Notes: a model not told the origin generated them from the letters alone. A stretch of 38,775 nt of DNA from Fuerstiella sp. (GCA_014238335.1 JABABI010000066.1:1-38775); one strand, 5' to 3'. Numbered from the stretch's first letter, positions 1-9,013 are shown. Translations and numbers: made by a program.

Positions 1-74
1 ACACCATCGAAGTTGCCAACAGTGACAAATCCACCTGTGGCGGATTCTGGTACGAACACTTCGGACGGCATCAT
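1..74 (-). CDS. ribF: RibF-like riboflavin kinase/FAD synthetase, N-terminal fragment cut by the window edge
   Basis: Only the first 24 or so codons are present. Reading the minus strand from an ATG at 74-72 gives MMPSEVFVPESATGG followed by FVTVGNFDGV, which then runs off the edge. The T-V-G-N-F-D-G-V segment is the signature that opens the adenylyltransferase domain of bifunctional RibF, where it is normally followed by H-x-G-H. RibF phosphorylates riboflavin to FMN and adenylates FMN to FAD in the cytoplasm. The frame is closed upstream by TGA at 126-128, so the start must lie between 125 and 69; ATG 74 or ATG 71 are the only ATGs. It lies downstream of two clpP genes and their hairpin, in the same direction. 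The call rests on one short motif. The opposite strand also has open frames here (ending at 135 and 281), but they show no family signature. Confidence 0.6.
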   Translation of the reverse strand, partial: MMPSEVFVPESATGGFVTVGNFDG

Positions 75-245
75 TCGGACCGCTTTTGCTTTTTCGTCGC
101 ACCTGGTATCCAGGACTCCGGAGGCTCACGATTAAGATGGCAGAATAGTAAACGTTTCATCGCTGCCGCTGGAACTGCCAATATGTATTGCGCACAGTCC
201 GTCGGCCATCGTGGCGTCTCATCTGTACGGGGTGTAAATGCAGAA

Positions 246-276
246 GAGACCCGGTCTTCTGCAAAGACCGGGTCTC
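246..276 (-). terminator. Strong hairpin after the tig-clpP-clpP genes
   Basis: A perfect 13-bp inverted repeat (246-258 pairing with 264-276) encloses a 5-nt loop. It begins 35 bp beyond the stop codon of the second clpP gene on the minus strand. The following minus-strand bases, TTCTGCATTT, are only moderately T-rich, so intrinsic termination may be incomplete. It separates the clpP genes from the ribF-like gene at the left edge. Confidence 0.7.
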
Positions 277-311
277 AGTGATATCAAACGCATCTTTGCT
301 GACGCGGCTGG

Positions 312-899
312 CTATTCCAGCTTTTCAAGCACAGTGTCTATCAGTTTGTATTCTTTGGCCTCTTCCGAGGTCATGAAGTTGTCGCGATCGGTGTCTTCTT
401 CGATTTTTGTCAGTGTCTGGCCTGTATGTTTCAGCAGGATTTCGTTCATACGCTGCTTCACCCGCAGCACTTCCGTGGCATGAATCTCCAGTTCTGTGGC
501 GGTACCTTCGTAGCCTGCCAGCGGCTGATGAATCATGATGCGTGCATTCGGCAATGCGTGTCTCTTGCCGACGGCACCGGCGGTCAGCAATATAGCTCCC
601 ATGCTGGCCGCCTGGCCGATGCAGTATGTTGCGACATCGCATGTGATGTACTGCATCGTGTCGTAGATGGCCATTCCGGCCGTGATGGAACCGCCAGGAG
701 AGTTTATGTAGAAGTGAATATCTGCTTTCGGATCGTCGAACTGCAGAAACAGCAGCTGTGCGACAATGCTGTTGGAAGCATCGTCGTTGACGCCGCTCCC
801 CAGAAGCACAATGCGGTCCTTCAGCAATCGGCTGTAAATATCCATGGCGCGTTCGTCGCGCCCATTTTTTTCCACAACGTACGGAACTAAAGTCGTCAT
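312..899 (-). CDS. clpP: ATP-dependent Clp protease proteolytic subunit (second ClpP of the pair)
   Basis: ClpP forms the barrel-shaped serine peptidase that degrades proteins fed in by ClpX or ClpA/C in the cytoplasm. From the ATG at 899 the protein has 195 residues, normal for the family. The catalytic triad is complete: Ser99 in GQAASMGA, His124 in MIHQP and Asp173 in DTDRDN. The oligomerisation and substrate-groove motif INSPGGSITAG is also present. A GTG at 911 would add four residues, but GGGTGG ends eight bases before the ATG at 899 and favours that start. The gene lies 50 bp after another clpP and is followed by a hairpin, so tig, clpP and clpP are likely cotranscribed. No clpX is visible. 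The sequence keeps the GQAASMG form around the catalytic serine seen in canonical ClpP. Confidence 0.95.
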   Translation of the reverse strand: MTTLVPYVVEKNGRDERAMDIYSRLLKDRIVLLGSGVNDDASNSIVAQLLFLQFDDPKADIHFYINSPGGSITAGMAIYDTMQYITCDVATYCIGQAASMGAILLTAGAVGKRHALPNARIMIHQPLAGYEGTATELEIHATEVLRVKQRMNEILLKHTGQTLTKIEEDTDRDNFMTSEEAKEYKLIDTVLEKLE

Positions 900-949
900 G
901 TCTGAATCCACCCAGCGTGTAAGATGATTGGAGATAGCGGTGTTGGCAG

Positions 950-1558
950 CTACTTCTTGTTTTTTTGGGTCTTGTCAAGAATCTCGTCTACCAGCCCGTA
1001 ATCCTTCGACTGAACAGCCGTCAGATAATGATCTCGCTGAGTGTCAGCAGCAATCTTTTCGACGGGTTGTCCCGTGTGACCGGCCAGCATTTCGTTCAGC
1101 AGCTCGCGGGTCTCAATGATGTCCTTGGCCTGGATTTCGATGTCCGAAACCTGTCCACCAACCTGACCATGTGGTTGATGAATCATCATCTTGGAGTGTT
1201 TTAGGGCGAAGCGTTTTTTGGCCGTACCACCGGCGACAAGAATAGCTCCTCCGCTGGCCGCCAGTCCTACACAATACGTTGCGACATCACATTCAATGAA
1301 CTGCATGATGTCATAGATTGCCAGAGTGGCTGTCACGGAGCCGCCAGGCGAATTTACGTACAGGTGAATATCCTGATGGCGATTCTCTGACTGCAGATAC
1401 AGCATTTTCATCACGATGAGATTGGCACTGCCATCGTGAATTGGGCCATCCAGAAAGATGATACGATTATCAAGTAACAGGTCGCCCACCGTCATCTGAC
1501 GCTGAGCCTGATAGTCACGAGCCGCCATTGGCGAGTACTCGGAACGCAGATCCTTCAT
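950..1558 (-). CDS. clpP: ATP-dependent Clp protease proteolytic subunit (first ClpP of the pair)
   Basis: This second, divergent ClpP paralogue has 202 residues. The triad is intact: Ser102 in GLAASGGA, His127 in MMIHQP and Asp176 in DTQRDH. It differs from its neighbour around the nucleophile (GLAASGGA against GQAASMGA) and has a lysine-rich C-terminal tail (KTQKNKK). The start is supported by an AGGA sequence just before a run of eight A and the ATG. It sits 63 bp after tig and 50 bp before the other clpP, on the same strand. Two-ClpP bacteria often build mixed ClpP1-ClpP2 barrels (for example Mycobacterium and Listeria); that these two subunits form a hetero-oligomer is inference. Confidence 0.94.
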   Translation of the reverse strand: MKDLRSEYSPMAARDYQAQRQMTVGDLLLDNRIIFLDGPIHDGSANLIVMKMLYLQSENRHQDIHLYVNSPGGSVTATLAIYDIMQFIECDVATYCVGLAASGGAILVAGGTAKKRFALKHSKMMIHQPHGQVGGQVSDIEIQAKDIIETRELLNEMLAGHTGQPVEKIAADTQRDHYLTAVQSKDYGLVDEILDKTQKNKK

Positions 1559-1621
1559 TTTTTTTCCTGTTCTCAGGTGTCTTCCTGGCCCTCTCCTTTG
1601 TGGCGAACCAGGCGATTCAGT

Positions 1622-3109
1622 CTAGTCCTTCGGCCCATCGTCAATCAGGCTGGAAACCATATTGCCACAAATTGCGAAGGCCACTGACGCTACGTTATCT
1701 TCAATAGACGGCTTACGGTCAACATCTTCAAAGGAAGCATTTTCCAGAATAAAGTCGATCGCTTTCCGTTCACGCAATTGAGCTTCCATGTTGTCAATCA
1801 TGCCGTTCTTGATCATCCGGGCACGAACACGCCGCAGTGGCTCACCACTCTGGAACGACATCATTAGCAGTTCCTGATCGATATCCGACTGCTCACACTC
1901 AATGTTTTCCTTGGTGGCGATTCGATCGAGGACGAAATGCTCCTTCAGGGCCTTGCGAGTGTTTTCGATAGCGTTCTGACGAATTTCGTTTTCGCGAGCA
2001 GAAATCTGTTCGCGCGTGAATCCCGCCTGAGTCATCTCAAGTATCTCGCGGCGCAACGCGTTTTCTGTTTGCTGTTCGACCAGCGATTCCGGCAGATCCC
2101 AGTCTGCTGATTCCGTGATCTTTTCCAGCACCTGTTCGCGAGCTGTTTGGCGCTGCTGATATTCTACCTGCCGGTCCAGAGAAGCCTTGATCTGTTCGTC
2201 CAGCTGTTCCTGAGACTCACAGTCGAACTGGTTCATAAACTCCTTGTCTATGGTGGGCTGGATATGTTCGCGGACTTCCTTTACGGTAAGCGTAACGCTG
2301 ACCTTTTCGCCCCGCATTTCCACGACGGTGGACTGCAGAGAAATGGTGACTTCCGTCGTCTTTGAGTCACCAGCGGAAGCGCCGCTCATTAGTGATTCAA
2401 AGTCTTCAGCGACGGCATCCTGAAACCGCAGAGTCGGCCTCAGTCGCAGCGGCACTCCCTCGTTTTCCCGAATCTCTTTTCCATCGTGCGCAAACGTCAG
2501 GTCGCAAAGTAAAGAATCACCGCTCTGTGCGGGCCGATCAACTTGGCTGGGCTGGGAGTAGGATTCGATGAATTGCTGCTTAAACGCAGTGAATTCTTCG
2601 TCGGTCACTTCGCCGGACGGTCGATCGATCACAAACCCTGTGTAATCCGGCACGTCGAATTCCGGTCGCACCTCTACGTCAAATTCGTAACGAAAGTCCC
2701 CAGCATCGGGAATGTCCAGACTGTCGACATCAATGTCCGGTTGATTGATCGGATCAATGTCGCTGTCTTCCGACATCTGCTCCAGACTCTGCAGCAGCAC
2801 TTTCTGCTTCACCTGGTCGGACAACTCGCTCTTGAAACGTTTCTGCAGCAGCGATCGGGGTACATGCCCCTGGCGAAAGCCGGGAACTTCAGCCTGTTCA
2901 GAAAACTCATCAAGACACTCGTCCCGCAGAGTTTCAATGTCAGCTTCCGCCACAGTCACAGCGACATGCTTGCGACAAGGCCCAACGGACTCAACTTCGA
3001 CGGTTAGATTCAGTTTTTCCTGACCTGCGGTACCGTCTTCTTCTGGTGCATTTTCGACAGCAGTCGCTGCAGCATCAGATGTGTCAACATCTTCACCTTC
3101 AGCAGTCAT
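1622..3109 (-). CDS. tig: Trigger factor, ribosome-associated chaperone
   Basis: Trigger factor binds ribosomal protein L23 at the exit tunnel and shields nascent chains. The 495-residue protein is longer than the usual 430-450 because of an acidic leader of about 30 residues before the ribosome-binding domain. That domain carries the signature GFRQGHVP at residues 77-84. A degenerate FKBP-type peptidyl-prolyl isomerase domain follows at about 185-285, then the helical C-terminal chaperone arms to about 465. The start is supported by AAGGG six bases before the ATG. Tandem clpP genes follow at once, the classical tig-clpP arrangement, which links nascent-chain folding and degradation. A tRNA-Gly gene lies 71 bp upstream on the same strand. 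Confidence 0.95.
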   Translation of the reverse strand: MTAEGEDVDTSDAAATAVENAPEEDGTAGQEKLNLTVEVESVGPCRKHVAVTVAEADIETLRDECLDEFSEQAEVPGFRQGHVPRSLLQKRFKSELSDQVKQKVLLQSLEQMSEDSDIDPINQPDIDVDSLDIPDAGDFRYEFDVEVRPEFDVPDYTGFVIDRPSGEVTDEEFTAFKQQFIESYSQPSQVDRPAQSGDSLLCDLTFAHDGKEIRENEGVPLRLRPTLRFQDAVAEDFESLMSGASAGDSKTTEVTISLQSTVVEMRGEKVSVTLTVKEVREHIQPTIDKEFMNQFDCESQEQLDEQIKASLDRQVEYQQRQTAREQVLEKITESADWDLPESLVEQQTENALRREILEMTQAGFTREQISARENEIRQNAIENTRKALKEHFVLDRIATKENIECEQSDIDQELLMMSFQSGEPLRRVRARMIKNGMIDNMEAQLRERKAIDFILENASFEDVDRKPSIEDNVASVAFAICGNMVSSLIDDGPKD

Positions 3110-3180
3110 TTCTTACCCTTTGGGGATTTTGACGACCTGCACCCACCGTATGTGGAGGTCAGGTTTGGCCAAAAAAAAAG

Positions 3181-3252
<72 letters not shown>

Positions 3253-3259
3253 AAAAGCA

Positions 3260-3280
3260 ACGTTTTGACCAGCAAAACGT
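3260..3280 (-). other. Hairpin just upstream of tRNA-Gly
   Basis: An 8-bp perfect stem (3260-3267 with 3273-3280) encloses the 5-nt loop ACCAG. It ends eight bases before the mature 5' end of tRNA-Gly on the minus strand. It could be a structured 5' leader for processing, or a terminator for a transcript arriving from further upstream; the sequence does not decide between these. Confidence 0.45.
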
Positions 3281-3961
3281 GTTTCTGATTGTGAGTATCG
3301 GCCTGGCACTCACCGAAGACCGGGAATTATGGAGGATTCCGGGGCACCGTCAACCGAATCGATGACAAATCAAATCGGAATACCAACTACGAGTACCTGA
3401 TGATTACCCGCACACAATGATACTTTTGAATATGGGCAAGGCGGTCGTCGGACTTGAAGCACGCGGATTTTGCGGACGACGCCGTCTCAGTGGAGGTGCG
3501 GAGACCGCCCATGTGAGCCCAACACGCCGCGAGACCATGTAAATGATGGCTGAGAATTTTTTGCGATTTCCATTTCCTTAATTGGTTTATCAGCTGGGAT
3601 GGTGAGAGGCAGGGGGGTGCGGCTGTTTGCACCATGAGCACCATGGAATCCCCCGATGGTGTGTTGCAAGGTGCATCTGCTGAAGGGGTTACGTTAACGT
3701 GGGTGTTCCGGGGCTCGTTTTGCTGGTGTCGTGTCAATCAGACTCATCGGCGTTTGCCCACCAGGTAGCGTCACTGTCCCTGCTCCGCTGTCAGGCGGTG
3801 CAACAGGTCTTGTCGGGGCGTCATCACGATGTCCTGCATCATGCACGGCCAAGCGTCTCTGGTTCTCTCCATTACGGACACGTCTTCTCAATCAGGTCAA
3901 ACTGCGATGAGTCACATTTCGTAGTTCTTGTGTCTGCCGTGACCGAGTCGATTTCTCACTT
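3281..3961. other. Non-coding stretch without recognisable gene
   Basis: These 681 bases separate the minus-strand tRNA-tig genes from the plus-strand glycosyltransferase gene and must hold both promoters. Several frames stay open by chance on both strands, but their conceptual products lack domain motifs, their starts are arbitrary and they overlap one another. No convincing promoter, repeat or RNA gene was recognised. Confidence 0.5.
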
Positions 3962-5179
3962 TTGCACCGTCTGTCGCTTCCTCCATCAGAAACGCCTCGG
4001 ATTTTTGCGTCCGGCAAACTATCTTCCGGCTGTTTCGGGCCACGCAGAACCGACCGCCTCTGGAGAGATTCGTCTATCCGAGTCACATATGTTATACCGA
4101 CACTCGATCAATCCGGAGCCGAGCGGCAGCTCGCGTTGCTGGGCAGTCGACTGCTGCAATCCGGGATTGAGGTCAACGTCATCGCGTTGAATCGCGGTGG
4201 TTTCTACGCACAGGCATTATCGCGTGCCGGGGTCCACGTCGATGTGCTGGGCAAACGGTTTCGCTTCGATCCGCTCACGTATTTCCGACTTCGTCAGCGT
4301 TTGCACCAACTCCAGCCGGACATCATTCAGTCGTTTCTGTTTTCGGCGAACAGCTACGTTCGTCTTCCCGGCATCGCTCCGAAATCGAGCAGGGTGATCG
4401 TGTCTGAACGGTGCGTCGATACGTGGAAAAGCGGCTGGCAGCTGAAGGCGGACCGCTGGCTATCCGGACGGATGAGTACCATGACCGCCAATTCCGAAAG
4501 TGTGGCCGAATTCTATGCTACAAGTGCAGGCGTGCCGCGCGATCTGATTACCGTAATTCCCAATGGGCAGCCAGCGCTCTCAGACGAGGGCCCGGCGCCG
4601 ACTGGGCCGACTCTTCGCGAGGAAATCGGGCTCGCTGCCGACGCCAGAGTGGTCGGCTTTGTGGGACGTCTGGCTGCTCAGAAGTGTCTGGCAGATCTGG
4701 TCTGGGCGATTCAGCTGCTTTACCAGGTGATCGACAACGCCTATCTGGTTCTGGTTGGAGACGGCCCGGTCCGCGATCAACTGGCGGAGCTGGCTCAGAG
4801 CTTTGATTGTCGCGACAGAATTATCTTTCTGGGGCATCGAGCCGATGCGGTGACACTGACAAAACAGTTTGATGTGTTCTGTCTTGCGAGTTCGTTCGAA
4901 GGGATGTCGAACAGTCTGATGGAGGCAATGGCATCAAATGTTCCCGTTGTGGTCAGCGATATCCCGAGCAATCGAGAGCTTGTTCAACACGAGCAGACCG
5001 GCCTCCTGTTTCCTCACGGCGACGGTGCCGCCATGATGAAGGCATTGAAGCGAGTTCTGGAAGACGCCGAGCTGGCCGAAAGACTGAGACGGGCCGGCGT
5101 CCATCTGATCAAAGAACGTCACAGCGTTGAACACATGGTGCAGCAACATGTCGATCTGTATGAGAAACTATGTTTGTAA
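3962..5179 (+). CDS. GT4-family glycosyltransferase
   Basis: This GT-B fold retaining glycosyltransferase probably transfers a nucleotide-activated sugar during surface glycan synthesis. The N-terminal Rossmann half begins at about residue 39 with IRVTYVIPTLDQSGAERQ, the usual opening of GT4 enzymes including the donor-loop GAERQ. The C-terminal half has GFVGRLAAQK and the nucleotide-binding EX7E motif in FEGMSNSLMEAMA, then the RHS-type C-terminal helix. Residues 1-38 show no family similarity, and the listed start is a TTG. There is no ATG or GTG between it and the conserved region, whereas GGAGAG at 4062-4067 lies eight bases before an in-frame ATC at 4076. The true protein may therefore start there with a rare ATC codon (367 residues). 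It precedes an asparagine synthetase-like gene by 137 bp. Donor and acceptor cannot be deduced. Confidence 0.88.
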   Translation: MHRLSLPPSETPRIFASGKLSSGCFGPRRTDRLWRDSSIRVTYVIPTLDQSGAERQLALLGSRLLQSGIEVNVIALNRGGFYAQALSRAGVHVDVLGKRFRFDPLTYFRLRQRLHQLQPDIIQSFLFSANSYVRLPGIAPKSSRVIVSERCVDTWKSGWQLKADRWLSGRMSTMTANSESVAEFYATSAGVPRDLITVIPNGQPALSDEGPAPTGPTLREEIGLAADARVVGFVGRLAAQKCLADLVWAIQLLYQVIDNAYLVLVGDGPVRDQLAELAQSFDCRDRIIFLGHRADAVTLTKQFDVFCLASSFEGMSNSLMEAMASNVPVVVSDIPSNRELVQHEQTGLLFPHGDGAAMMKALKRVLEDAELAERLRRAGVHLIKERHSVEHMVQQHVDLYEKLCL

Positions 5180-5316
5180 TGCGGGACCGCCCGCAGGCCG
5201 ATATGAGCGGTGCCACGGCCGCTGCCGCTCCGTTTCCACTGGCCACCCGAAAGAGAGGCGAGCGTCGAAATGTGTTGCTCAGAAAGACTCAAACTTATTG
5301 ATCGGGATTCAGCGTA

Positions 5317-7257
5317 GTGTGTGGAATTGCAGGAGCAATCTGGTGGCGGTCAGAGAAGCGAGTTTCTCGTGATGTGCTGCGTCTGATGACGGACGCAATT
5401 CAGCATCGGGGCCCGGACGCTGAAGGTCATCTGCTGACTGATCAGACGTCCGACGACCGACCGGGCGTGGCACTGGGGCATCGGCGTCTGTCCATCATCG
5501 ATGTCACCGGAAGTGCTCAGCCCCTTGGAAACGAAGATGGTTCAGTACAGATCGTTTTCAATGGCGAAATCTACAACTACCAGGAGCTGAGAGAGTCCCT
5601 GCTGGCCGCCGGGCATCAGTTTCGCACAGAAGGCGACACTGAAGTTATCGTGCACCTGTACGAACAGTACGGTCTGGACTTCGTTCAGCATCTGCGCGGC
5701 ATGTTTGCGTTTGCCCTGTGGGATTCCAACCGGCAACAGCTGGTCGTTGTGCGAGATCGCATGGGGCAGAAGCCTTTTTTCTATCGTTTAGAAGACGGCC
5801 GCTTCGCATTTGCCAGTGAACTGAAGGCTCTGCTGCAGCTGCCGGGCGTTCCCCGACAGCTCGACAGGCAGTCAGTGCTCAGGTACCTGACACTGCAATA
5901 CGTCCCTGCACCATATTCGATGTTGCAGGGATTTCGACGATTGCCTCCAGCATCCATGGCAATCCTCAAAGGTGGTGACTTTCGCATCGAACGCTATTGG
6001 TCTCCGCCCTATGACGAACCTGACCTCGCCAGGTCTGCCATGGATGACTGGCGCGAAGAGCTGCGTCATGAAATGACGGAAGCCGTGCGGCTTCGGTTGC
6101 GCAGCGACGTGCCTGTAGGCGCATTTCTGTCCGGAGGAATCGATTCCACGATCGTGACCGGGTTGATGCAGCAGCAGATGGATCAGCCAGTGCAGACGTT
6201 TTCGATCGGGTTTCCGGTGGCAGCCTTTGACGAACGAGCCTACGCGCGACAGGCTTCAGAAATGCTGGCAACTGAACATCACGAAGCTGTCGTGGAACCG
6301 GACGCCATCAGCATGCTGCCAAAGCTGATCTGGCATTATGACGAACCGTTCAGCGACAGTTCAGCAATTCCGACGATGTATTTGTCGGAAATGACTCGTG
6401 AGCATGTCACCGTGGCACTGACGGGTGACGCCGGCGATGAGCTGTTCTGCGGCTACGACCGTTATCGCGCCGTCAGGATCGCCGCGATGACGGATGTTGT
6501 TCCGCGCTGGTCCCGCCGCATGGCAGCGGCGTTTGCAGCATTGCTGCCCGGGGATCCCCGGCAGAAGTCGTTTCGTCGTCGAGCGAAACGACTGCTGGAA
6601 ACACTTGGCCAGACGTCGGAAGAACGGTACCTTAACTGGATCAGCATTTTTAATCGCAGTCCGTTGCGGCAGGTGACCAGTGATGAGCTGTTTGCACATT
6701 CAAACGATGCTGATCCGGCAGCTGTGATTCTCGATGCGTACGGCATGTTTCCTGACCGTGACTTTGTGACTCGCACAACGGCGGTTGATCTGGAAACCTA
6801 TCTGCCCGGCGATCTGCTTACTAAGGTCGACATCGCCAGTATGCATGTGGGACTTGAATGTCGCAGCCCGATGCTGGATCACAAGGTTGTGGAACTCGCG
6901 GCGCGGATGCCGATCGGAGTGAAGCAGAGCCTGAAGCAGGGCAAGCTGGTGCTGACCGAAACGTTTCGTGATCTGATTCCGCCGGATATTCAAACTCGGA
7001 AAAAAATGGGGTTTGGCGTTCCTATCGATCACTGGTTTCGCAACGAATTGAAGCCATTGCTGCACGATATACTGTTGTCGTCACGTTGTCGTGAGCGTGG
7101 CTTGCTGAATGCTGGCACCGTTCAACAGCTTGTGGATCAGCATACCTCCGGGCAGTTTGACCACGCCTACCGACTGTGGAATCTGCTGTGTCTTGAACTG
7201 TGGCAGCGGATGTATCTTGACAGTCCGCCGCCGGTCGTCGCGCCATCGACCATTTAA
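5317..7257 (+). CDS. asnB: Asparagine synthase (glutamine-hydrolysing) / AsnB-like amidotransferase
   Basis: AsnB-type enzymes hydrolyse glutamine in an N-terminal Ntn-hydrolase domain and use the ammonia to amidate an AMP-activated carboxylate. The 646-residue protein starts at a GTG that places the nucleophile Cys2 directly after the initiator (M-C-G-I-A-G). The glutaminase domain (about 1-215) has HRGPD, GHRRLSIID, FNGEIYNY and GDTEV. The synthetase domain has the PPi-loop LSGGIDS at 271-277, the YDEPFSDSSAIP segment and LTGDAGDELFCGY. Length and motifs match asparagine synthetases and their relatives in exopolysaccharide and exosortase-linked gene clusters. A glycosyltransferase upstream, and another convergent 6 bp downstream, favour a glycan-modifying role over plain asparagine supply, but this is inference. 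Confidence 0.92.
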   Translation: MCGIAGAIWWRSEKRVSRDVLRLMTDAIQHRGPDAEGHLLTDQTSDDRPGVALGHRRLSIIDVTGSAQPLGNEDGSVQIVFNGEIYNYQELRESLLAAGHQFRTEGDTEVIVHLYEQYGLDFVQHLRGMFAFALWDSNRQQLVVVRDRMGQKPFFYRLEDGRFAFASELKALLQLPGVPRQLDRQSVLRYLTLQYVPAPYSMLQGFRRLPPASMAILKGGDFRIERYWSPPYDEPDLARSAMDDWREELRHEMTEAVRLRLRSDVPVGAFLSGGIDSTIVTGLMQQQMDQPVQTFSIGFPVAAFDERAYARQASEMLATEHHEAVVEPDAISMLPKLIWHYDEPFSDSSAIPTMYLSEMTREHVTVALTGDAGDELFCGYDRYRAVRIAAMTDVVPRWSRRMAAAFAALLPGDPRQKSFRRRAKRLLETLGQTSEERYLNWISIFNRSPLRQVTSDELFAHSNDADPAAVILDAYGMFPDRDFVTRTTAVDLETYLPGDLLTKVDIASMHVGLECRSPMLDHKVVELAARMPIGVKQSLKQGKLVLTETFRDLIPPDIQTRKKMGFGVPIDHWFRNELKPLLHDILLSSRCRERGLLNAGTVQQLVDQHTSGQFDHAYRLWNLLCLELWQRMYLDSPPPVVAPSTI

Positions 7258-7263
7258 GTGACT

Positions 7264-8577
7264 TTATCCTGACGCCACAGGCCCAAGAAACGACTTGATG
7301 GCGGTCACCACTGCCGGTGCCGTTGCAGCCATGCCGAATTTTTTTTCGACCTGGTCAGCGATGTCGGTGGCAGGTTGTCGGCCAGCGGCCACGAGTGACC
7401 GTAATGCCAGTGAAAGTCCGGTGACGTCAGTGTGGTCGTACGTTTTTCCATGTTCCACGGAAGCGATCACTTCCGGAAAAGCGCCGTGCGCAGGAAGCAG
7501 CGACGGAACGCCGCAAAGGCCCGCTTCCAGAACATACAGGCCCTTGGGTTCGTCATAATCGGTCGGCACGCACAATACGTCAAAGCTGCGGATGACCCGG
7601 AACTTGTCTGACCGTTCGTCGGGGCTGCCAATCCAGTGTATTCGGTCCGGAAATCTGTTTTGTGCCGTCTGCAACAGGCGATGAAACCACTGCCTGTGCT
7701 GATTGGGCAGGTAACCGGCAACGGCAACTTCGGCGTGGGGGAAATTCGGAAGGACGTCTGTGGCTGCCGCCAACAGATTGTGTATGCCTTTCTCCGGACA
7801 GATTCTGGCGAAGTAGCCAATGCGAAATGGCCTGGCGGCATGTTCGTCAGTGGAACTGGCGGTGGCCTCAGCGTCCGGTTCCGCGTGAACTGACGCGTCG
7901 ATGGTCAGCGGGATCCGCCGCACCTTGTGACCCGGCAACTGCAGGTAATCGATCATGAATTTACGGTAATAGTCACTGTGAGTCAGAAAGCCGTCGAAGG
8001 CGTTGCAGTTTTCCTGCAGCTGTGCAAACACCGGACCCTTCCAGCGGCCGCTCAATCCGTCCAGGAACACGTCATCGCCCTGCAGCAGGCAGACAATTTT
8101 TCCACTGAACCGAGGACGCAGTTCACTCAGGACTCCTGACAGCAGCGCGTTGCTGAACAGAATGACGTCCGGGTTCAGGTCGTTGCAGAGATAATCCACC
8201 AGTGCAATCACTTCTCGACGCTGTGGCCCCGTCTTACCGTTCAGCATGTCGAGTGTCAGTGAGCCCAGCTTCGACGCGTCCGTGCCACCACCAAACCGAG
8301 TGAGCGCACGAATCATCTGCGGCCGGTCCAGCCAACCGGTCACCCAGTGCGGCAGAAGTCGCCAGCCGGGTAGCTTTGAATTCAGGTAGACATTCACGCC
8401 TCCCATGAAAACGTGGTCAGCACTGACGTCATGTTCATCCACGCGGATTGGCGTGTAAGTCGGGACAAGAATCGTATCTTCCCCTGCCATTCTCAGAGTG
8501 CGGGCCAGCGTGTTATCCTGCATACAGGACCCGCAAAACATCCCGGCTCCACCTGCAGTGATGATGGCAATTTTCAT
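7264..8577 (-). CDS. GT4-family glycosyltransferase
   Basis: This is a 437-residue GT-B glycosyltransferase. The first strand and glycine-rich loop read KIAIITAGGAGMFCGSC, the second Rossmann domain starts at FRIGYFARICPEKGIHNLL, and the donor-binding EX7E motif is in YDEPKGLYVLEAG. The ATG at 8577 is chosen because GGTGAG precedes it by six bases; an upstream TTG at 8595 would overlap the preceding gene. The cysteines in GMFCGSCMQDN are unusual for a GT4 loop. The gene follows the YkgJ-type gene by only 7 bp, so the two are probably cotranscribed. It converges on the asnB-like gene with a 6-bp gap, so any terminator must lie within the neighbouring coding region. Sugar specificity is unknown. 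Confidence 0.88.
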   Translation of the reverse strand: MKIAIITAGGAGMFCGSCMQDNTLARTLRMAGEDTILVPTYTPIRVDEHDVSADHVFMGGVNVYLNSKLPGWRLLPHWVTGWLDRPQMIRALTRFGGGTDASKLGSLTLDMLNGKTGPQRREVIALVDYLCNDLNPDVILFSNALLSGVLSELRPRFSGKIVCLLQGDDVFLDGLSGRWKGPVFAQLQENCNAFDGFLTHSDYYRKFMIDYLQLPGHKVRRIPLTIDASVHAEPDAEATASSTDEHAARPFRIGYFARICPEKGIHNLLAAATDVLPNFPHAEVAVAGYLPNQHRQWFHRLLQTAQNRFPDRIHWIGSPDERSDKFRVIRSFDVLCVPTDYDEPKGLYVLEAGLCGVPSLLPAHGAFPEVIASVEHGKTYDHTDVTGLSLALRSLVAAGRQPATDIADQVEKKFGMAATAPAVVTAIKSFLGPVASG

Positions 8578-8584
8578 CGAAAAC

Positions 8585-9013
8585 TCACCCGGCAATGACC
8601 GGCAGGCTTACCGGATCACTGTCCGTTCGACGCGGTTTTGCAGGCAGCACGGCATGAGCGTACTCCCAGACCTGTTCCGGCGTTTCGAACAGCTGATCGT
8701 GAGCCGCGTCGTTGTCATATTCGCAATCGTCCGTCGTATACGTCCGACAGATCCCCGGCCTGGTATCGTATGCACTACACATGTTGTCCGGCTGCAGATG
8801 CTGGCAATCTGCGTGAACCATGATGTACCAGCAGCCATCGTCAACAAACACGCTGACGGAACCGTGCATCATATACCAGCGAATATGGTCATAGTCGTCC
8901 CAGTCTTGGGGCGTTTCCATGGGCAACGCGAAGTAGCGACAGCACTTACCGGTACAGTGCTGGCACAGGACTTCGTTGGGTTTCAAATCTTTTCGTTTCA
9001 CCTGGGCTGGCAT
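8585..9013 (-). CDS. YkgJ-family cysteine cluster protein
   Basis: The 142-residue protein has the YkgJ/CxxCxxxCC pattern thought to bind a zinc ion or an iron-sulfur cluster: C17, C20, C24 and C25 near the N-terminus, C61, C70 and C79, then C89 in the family signature YDTRPGICRTY. There is no signal peptide or membrane segment, so it is expected to be cytoplasmic. The molecular function of the family is not settled. It lies 7 bp upstream of a GT4 glycosyltransferase gene on the same strand, which suggests a two-gene operon. The divergent neighbour is a secreted sulfatase whose start is 276 bp away. Confidence 0.85.
   Translation of the reverse strand: MPAQVKRKDLKPNEVLCQHCTGKCCRYFALPMETPQDWDDYDHIRWYMMHGSVSVFVDDGCWYIMVHADCQHLQPDNMCSAYDTRPGICRTYTTDDCEYDNDAAHDQLFETPEQVWEYAHAVLPAKPRRTDSDPVSLPVIAG

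Noticed and set aside
3..281. Plus-strand open frame running in from the left edge
   Set aside because: It covers the clpP hairpin and is antisense to the RibF-like GNFDGV signature; its product has no motif.
3387..4190. Open frames on both strands in the gap before the glycosyltransferase gene
   Set aside because: They overlap one another, have arbitrary starts and low-complexity-like products, and show no family signature.
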